NCBI RefSeq assembly: GCF_017877355.1 | Contig: NZ_JAGIPR010000005.1 | Coordinates: 1-64,000, forward strand | Source of the DNA: Chryseobacterium jejuense | GTDB lineage: Bacteria > Bacteroidota > Bacteroidia > Flavobacteriales > Weeksellaceae | Direction: 5' to 3' | DNA: 64,000 nucleotides | In this document: piece by piece, positions 59,533-64,000 of the stretch | Layout: every line of letters starts with the position of its first letter | Numbering within the stretch: position 1 is the first letter of the stretch | Program-made: the position numbers and the translations under genes | Notes under the pieces: model-generated | What the model was told of the DNA's origin: nothing | The model's database searches: none | Seen by the model: the letters and a program-made list of their open reading frames with translations, nothing else

Positions 59533-59898
59533 TTGGCAAAAAGAACAACAAATCGCCCTCAGAAAAGACTCACTTTTATAGACATTATAAAAGGAAACTT
59601 TCTGAATCGTGATGAGATCAAAATACATTACAAGTATTTTCTCCTGTTGTTTATCTTGATGATGGCCATGATTTACAGTAATCATCTCGTCAACAAGAAA
59701 ATTAAAATTGTAAACGCCTTAAAGGAAGAAACAGAAGAATACAAATCGAGAAACGCTTACGCCCAGAGTAAGCTAATCAAAGTGAAAATGGAATCAGAAC
59801 TGGGGAAAGAGGTTGCGCGGGACTCTTTGATGACCCTCGAAAACCATCCTCATAAATTGCTAATAAAACTGGACAGTACAGATGCAAAAGCAAAATGA
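59533..59898 (+). CDS. ftsL: FtsL-like division protein
   Basis: 121 residues starting at a TTG. A basic cytoplasmic part (about 1-33), one membrane segment (about 35-53, YFLLLFILMMAMIYSNHLV) and a coiled-coil periplasmic part (KKIKIVNALKEETEEYKSRNAYAQSKL) match the FtsL layout. The call rests on this topology and its place between rsmH and ftsI, since FtsL sequences are poorly conserved. It overlaps ftsI by 17 bp. Confidence 0.82.
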   Translation: MAKRTTNRPQKRLTFIDIIKGNFLNRDEIKIHYKYFLLLFILMMAMIYSNHLVNKKIKIVNALKEETEEYKSRNAYAQSKLIKVKMESELGKEVARDSLMTLENHPHKLLIKLDSTDAKAK

Positions 59899-61873
59899 AT
59901 ACGACAACAAACGTAAAAAAACGTTACGATGGGGCTACCTCTTTGCAGTGGTAGCTTTGTGCGTGTTTGTAATGTTCTTGGCAAGGATTGTAATCCTTCA
60001 GAATACCAATGTTCAGGAAATTAAAGATGATTACATTAATAAAAATTATCGTGAAGCAACTCTAAAGGCTGCCCGTGGTAATTTATTTGCTTCCGATGGA
60101 TCTATTTTAGCCACAACCGTGATGCGCTACGATATCTATCTTGACTTCAAAACGATGAAAGATACGATCTACAGCAATAACATCGGAGCATTAACAGATT
60201 CACTGAGCAAAATGTTCGGAAAGTCCAGAGGAGAGTTCAGACAAAAATTCGACGAACAGAAGAAAAAGAAAAACCAATATTATACCCTGGTAAAAGGACT
60301 TGATTTTGACCAATACGACAGAATCAGACAATTTCCAATCTTCAAAAGAGGTAAAAATAAAGGCGGATTCATTGTAGACAGAAACTACAAAAGAGAACTT
60401 GCAACCTCAGAAATTGGTGCCGGAACCATTGGTATGGATAACGGAGAACTGAAATCCGGATTGGAAGGAGCTTTCTCAAAGTATTTAACAGGTACTGATG
60501 GGAAAAGATTAGAACAAAGAATCAACTCTTCCCAATGGAAACCTATCGACTTCTGGAAAGTTCAGGAACCCATTGATGGAGAAGATGTATATACAACCTT
60601 AGATCTTAGAATTCAAGACATTGCACACTCTGCATTACAGAAGCAGCTAATCCATTACGAAGCCAAACACGGAACTGTAGTTGTGATGGAAGTAGAAACC
60701 GGAAAAGTGCGTGCCTTGGTTAACTTAAGAAGAACCGAATCAGGAGAATACGAAGATTCTTACAACTATGCGTTAAAAGATAATATCGAGCCGGGATCCA
60801 CATTCAAAACCATTTCGCTTTTAGCAGCAATGGATGATGGATTCATCGATGAAAATTCAACGGTAAACGTAGGAAACGGAGTTTGGACCTATGCAAAACA
60901 AAGAATTTCTGATGGACACGGTGGAGGCACTTATGACATTAGTGATGTTTTAGCCAAATCCAGTAACGTAGGAACAGCGAAGCTCATCACAAAATTCTAT
61001 GCTGAAAAACCGCAAATCTTCCTTGACCATTTGAAACGTTGGAAATTATTCGACAAAATGGATATCGAGCTTCCGGGAATCACAAAACCGAAGATCGTAA
61101 CCCCAGAAAATAAAAGATGGAATGCCGCAACCCTAGCCTCTATCTCTTACGGATACTCTTCAAACATTAACCTGCTGCAGCTGGCAACATTCTACAACGG
61201 TGTAGCTAACGGAGGTAAAATGCTTAAGCCATTATTCATCGATAAGATCATGAAAGACGGAAAGGTAATGTACAATGCAAAACCTGAAGTAATGGTAAAC
61301 AAAATGGCATCTGAGAAAGCAATCAAAATGATGACCAGTGCATTAACCAAGGCCGTAGAAAAAGGAACAGGACGAAGCATTTTCACTCCTAACCTTAAAA
61401 TGGCAGGAAAAACAGGAACCGCAAGATTTGAATACTGGCTTCCCGGCCCAATGAAATATCGTGCATCATTCGCAGGATTTTATCCGGCTGATGCTCCAAA
61501 ATATACATGTTATGTAATGGTGAGCGAGCCTAATACCTCCATTGGATTCTACGGAGGCCCGGTAGCAGCACCGGTATTTAAGGAAATAGCAGGAAAAACC
61601 TTCCTGAAAACACCGCAAAACATTGAAAAAGAAATGCTCGTAGACAAAAAGGTAAACCTGAGCAAAATGGTTGAGCCTAATGTAAAAGTAGCAGTCAATG
61701 ATAAGCAAATGCCTAATGTAGTAGGATTGATTGGTAAAAACGTCATCCCACAATTGGAAAACTTAGGATACCGTGTCAATTTTAAAGGAGTTGGACGAAT
61801 TAAAGAACAGTTCCCGTTAGAAGGCACAACAATCAGTAAGAACCAGAGAATATATTTATCTCTACAGAATTAG
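59882..61873 (+). CDS. ftsI: Division transpeptidase (PBP3-like) with PASTA domain
   Basis: 663 residues. One membrane segment (about 17-37) is followed by the PBP dimerisation domain (ARGNLFASDGSILATTVMRYDIYLDF) and the transpeptidase: Ser306-T-F-Lys309, SSN in AKSSNVGTA, and Lys510-Thr-Gly. A single PASTA domain closes the protein (MPNVVGLIGKNVIPQLENLGYRV). It cross-links septal peptidoglycan. The PASTA tail, absent from E. coli FtsI, is usual in Bacteroidota. Confidence 0.95.
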   Translation: MQKQNEYDNKRKKTLRWGYLFAVVALCVFVMFLARIVILQNTNVQEIKDDYINKNYREATLKAARGNLFASDGSILATTVMRYDIYLDFKTMKDTIYSNNIGALTDSLSKMFGKSRGEFRQKFDEQKKKKNQYYTLVKGLDFDQYDRIRQFPIFKRGKNKGGFIVDRNYKRELATSEIGAGTIGMDNGELKSGLEGAFSKYLTGTDGKRLEQRINSSQWKPIDFWKVQEPIDGEDVYTTLDLRIQDIAHSALQKQLIHYEAKHGTVVVMEVETGKVRALVNLRRTESGEYEDSYNYALKDNIEPGSTFKTISLLAAMDDGFIDENSTVNVGNGVWTYAKQRISDGHGGGTYDISDVLAKSSNVGTAKLITKFYAEKPQIFLDHLKRWKLFDKMDIELPGITKPKIVTPENKRWNAATLASISYGYSSNINLLQLATFYNGVANGGKMLKPLFIDKIMKDGKVMYNAKPEVMVNKMASEKAIKMMTSALTKAVEKGTGRSIFTPNLKMAGKTGTARFEYWLPGPMKYRASFAGFYPADAPKYTCYVMVSEPNTSIGFYGGPVAAPVFKEIAGKTFLKTPQNIEKEMLVDKKVNLSKMVEPNVKVAVNDKQMPNVVGLIGKNVIPQLENLGYRVNFKGVGRIKEQFPLEGTTISKNQRIYLSLQN

Positions 61874-61883
61874 AAAAAACAGA

Positions 61884-61927
61884 GTCCCAAAGGGACGATT
61901 TAAGCCGAAATAGGATAAAGTCCTATT
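61884..61927. repeat. Two short hairpins between ftsI and murE
   Basis: GTCCC-AAA-GGGAC (61884-61896) and AATAGGA-TAAAG-TCCTATT (61909-61927). Neither has a T-run, so read-through into murE is expected. The AGTCCCaaaGGGAC sequence resembles hairpins I recall from other Bacteroidota spacers. Confidence 0.55.
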
Positions 61928-61935
61928 GATAAAAA

Positions 61936-63396
61936 ATGATAATAACAGAATTAGTAAACAGAATCCCAGTAGTAGAAATCCACGGTGATAACAATCGTGA
62001 GGTATCCGAATTGGTGTTCGACAGCAGAAAGGTTACAGAAAACGCTCTTTACATTGCTATAAGAGGAACAGTGGTGGATGGACACTCATTCATTGCATCT
62101 TCTATTGAAAAAGGAGCAACAACAATTGTTTGTGAAGAATTCCCTGAAACGCTGGCAGAAAACGTAACTTATATCAAAGTGAAAGACTCTGCTAAAGCTT
62201 TAGGTCATCTTGCATCTAACTTCTATGGAAACCCTTCTCAGAAACTAAAACTGATAGGTGTTACAGGAACCAACGGAAAAACCTCTGTTTCTACTCTGCT
62301 TTTTGACGTATTCAAGAATTTAGGATATGATTCTGCTTTATTATCAACGGTTGAAATCAGAATTGGAGAAGAAATTATTCCAGCAACTCATACCACTCCG
62401 GATGTTATTACCATCAATAAAATTTTGGCTGAAGCAGTTGAGAAAGGATGTGAATTTGCATTCATGGAGGTAAGTTCACACGGAATTGCTCAAAACAGAA
62501 TCGAAGGGTTACACTTCAAAGTTGCAGGATTTACCAATCTTACCCACGATCATTTAGATTACCACAAAACATTCGAAGAATACTTAAAAACGAAAAAAAG
62601 ATTCTTTGACGAATTAGAAGATACAGCCATTGCTATCACCAATGCAGATGACAAAAATGGTAATGTCATGCTTCAGAATACAAAGGCTAAAAAAAAGTCT
62701 TACGCTTTGAAAACAATGGCAGACTACCACGGAAAATTATTGGAAGTGGATTTCAACGGAATGCTGCTGAACTTCAACGGAAAAGAGTTCTGGACAACAT
62801 TGACAGGAAAATTCAATGTGTACAACCTATTGCTGGTTTTTGGAATTGCGGAAGAGCTTGGATTTGAGCAAGATGTCATTCTTCAGGCCATCAGTAAGTT
62901 AAAAAGAGTTTCCGGAAGATTTGAAACCTTTAAATCCGATGGCGGAATCTTCTTTATTGTAGACTATGCACACACTCCGGATGCCTTAGAAAACATACTG
63001 GACAGCATTAATGATATCAGAACCAAAAACGAAAGATTAATCACAGTTTTCGGTTGCGGAGGAGACAGAGATCACTCCAAGAGACCTGAAATGGGAAATA
63101 TTGCCACCAAAAAATCAACATTGGCAATCATCACTTCAGATAACCCGAGAACAGAAGATCCAGGACAGATCATCAAGGAAATAGAAGCAGGTGTTGAACC
63201 TCAGAACTTCAGCAAATACACTTCAATTCCGGACAGAAAAGAAGCCATCAAAATGGCTATAAAATTTGCAGAACCTAAAGATATTGTTCTCGTAGCCGGA
63301 AAAGGACACGAAAACTATCAGGATATCAATGGGGTAAAACATCATTTTGATGACAAAGAAGTAATTAATGAGCTTTGGAAATTAATGAGCAAATAA
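61936..63396 (+). CDS. murE: UDP-MurNAc-L-Ala-D-Glu:meso-diaminopimelate ligase
   Basis: 486 residues. ATP site GTNGKTS (111-117), the segment YLKTKKRFF with the lysine expected to be carbamylated (about 217-224) and the specificity motif DNPR (402-405) are visible. DNPR is the diaminopimelate signature, so the peptidoglycan is of the meso-DAP type rather than lysine. It adds the third residue of the stem peptide. 62 bp separate it from ftsI. Confidence 0.97.
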   Translation: MIITELVNRIPVVEIHGDNNREVSELVFDSRKVTENALYIAIRGTVVDGHSFIASSIEKGATTIVCEEFPETLAENVTYIKVKDSAKALGHLASNFYGNPSQKLKLIGVTGTNGKTSVSTLLFDVFKNLGYDSALLSTVEIRIGEEIIPATHTTPDVITINKILAEAVEKGCEFAFMEVSSHGIAQNRIEGLHFKVAGFTNLTHDHLDYHKTFEEYLKTKKRFFDELEDTAIAITNADDKNGNVMLQNTKAKKKSYALKTMADYHGKLLEVDFNGMLLNFNGKEFWTTLTGKFNVYNLLLVFGIAEELGFEQDVILQAISKLKRVSGRFETFKSDGGIFFIVDYAHTPDALENILDSINDIRTKNERLITVFGCGGDRDHSKRPEMGNIATKKSTLAIITSDNPRTEDPGQIIKEIEAGVEPQNFSKYTSIPDRKEAIKMAIKFAEPKDIVLVAGKGHENYQDINGVKHHFDDKEVINELWKLMSK

Positions 63397-63414
63397 TTAT
63401 TAACAATTGAAACT

Positions 63415-64000
63415 ATGCTATACTATCTATACGAATATCTAACCGACCATGGAATTCACGTTCCGGGATTAGGAATGTTGAAATACATCTCCTTCCGTGC
63501 CGGAATGGCAGTATTGTTCTCTTTAATTATTGCTCTAGTCTACGGAAAAAGAGTCATCAACTATCTGAGAACAAAACAGATGGGTGAATTAGTCCGTGAC
63601 CTTGGATTAGACGGCCAGAAACAAAAAGAAGGAACTCCTACAATGGGCGGGCTTATCATTATTTTGGCTACTATTATTCCCGTATTGCTTTTTACAAGAA
63701 TTACGAACGTATATATTGTCTTACTTCTCGTTTCAATGTTTTGGATGGGAGCCATTGGCTTCCTGGATGATTATTTAAAGAAAATAAAGAAAAATAAAGA
63801 CGGATTAAGTGGTAAATTCAAGATTGTAGGACAGGTTGGTCTAGGCTTAATTGTCGGCATTACAATGTATTTCCATCCGGACATCACCGTTAAAAGAAAA
63901 TATGCAGATGCAAAAGTGGTGAACAGAAATAACGTAGAGCAAAACTTCATGCCTACAGAAAAAATCACAGTTTCTACAGTACCATTCGCAAAGAACAATG
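63415..64000 (+). CDS. mraY: Phospho-MurNAc-pentapeptide translocase (partial)
   Basis: The first 195 residues, cut by the right edge of the window without a stop. It starts MLYYLYEYLTDHGIHVPGLG and shows KEGTPTMGG (72-80) and the catalytic Asp118-Asp119 in GFLDDYLKK. Three to four membrane segments are present so far. MraY makes lipid I. A stretch from about 150 (FHPDITVKRKYADAKVVNRNN) is longer than in E. coli MraY, as in other Bacteroidota. 18 bp follow murE, in dcw order. Confidence 0.96.
   Translation, partial: MLYYLYEYLTDHGIHVPGLGMLKYISFRAGMAVLFSLIIALVYGKRVINYLRTKQMGELVRDLGLDGQKQKEGTPTMGGLIIILATIIPVLLFTRITNVYIVLLLVSMFWMGAIGFLDDYLKKIKKNKDGLSGKFKIVGQVGLGLIVGITMYFHPDITVKRKYADAKVVNRNNVEQNFMPTEKITVSTVPFAKNN

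Noticed and set aside
1..64000. CRISPR arrays, tRNA, rRNA, transposases or prophage genes
   Set aside because: No regularly spaced repeats, tRNA-like cloverleafs, rRNA stretches or integrase/transposase sequences were found while reading the window.

Overview
The window looks like chromosomal DNA of a flavobacterium, most likely Chryseobacterium or a close relative. The evidence is the low G+C content, the many Bacteroidota -7 promoter boxes (TAnnTTTG), the near absence of Shine-Dalgarno sites, and the gene content: DUF5686 protein, TonB receptors, PA0069-type radical SAM protein, extended L21, and a dcw cluster with a PASTA-bearing PBP. About 64 genes are supported. No rRNA, tRNA, CRISPR array, transposase or phage gene was seen.

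Layout: 1-1322 is gene-free and carries two repeat-like hairpins. 1323-3857 encodes a DUF5686 outer-membrane protein. 3920-5041 is an array of four minus-strand genes for 52-55-residue, cysteine-rich, double-glycine peptides, arranged as two promoter-leader-gene pairs. 5239-6084 is rplU-rpmA. 6268-13710 holds a lipoprotein metallopeptidase, an acyltransferase, miaE, a DUF502 protein, tryptophanase (assigned from three diagnostic residues) and an FAD monooxygenase/aminotransferase pair. A TonB receptor follows, whose start region is a perfect 18-bp inverted repeat. 16479-19573 has a PQQ sugar dehydrogenase and a BlaI/M56 pair with two visible BlaI-type operators. uvrB, membrane proteins, the pabB/aminotransferase pair, menD and an Fe(II)/2OG-type oxygenase follow. 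29092-30058 is a second locus of GG-leader peptides. 30097-40267 is mostly housekeeping (radical SAM, AsmA-like, DUF2797, epimerase, secA). 40418-47235 is a duplicated TonB receptor/PepSY reductase cassette, probably for siderophore iron. 47315-49079 has a ROK kinase and msrA.

The most unusual stretch is 49110-53347. Three paralogous 56-59-residue peptides (shared start QFILML, shared proline-rich tail) surround a membrane-anchored putative regulator and precede a TPR histidine kinase and its response regulator. The third peptide has its own transcription unit. It has helically phased TGTCCA repeats upstream, a leader that can form a pseudoknot and competing stems, and a terminator before the kinase. 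I propose a peptide-linked two-component signalling module; this is inference.

53470-57808 holds small housekeeping genes, a stand-alone PD-(D/E)XK protein and a secreted basic-adaptor protein. 58081 to the end is the start of the dcw cluster (mraZ, rsmH, ftsL-like, ftsI, murE, mraY), led by a clear three-repeat MraZ operator. mraY runs off the right edge.

The other candidate for an undescribed system is the GG-peptide family. Three of its genes at two loci 24-25 kb apart share a 21-nt leader motif at an almost constant 21-22 nt from the start codon.
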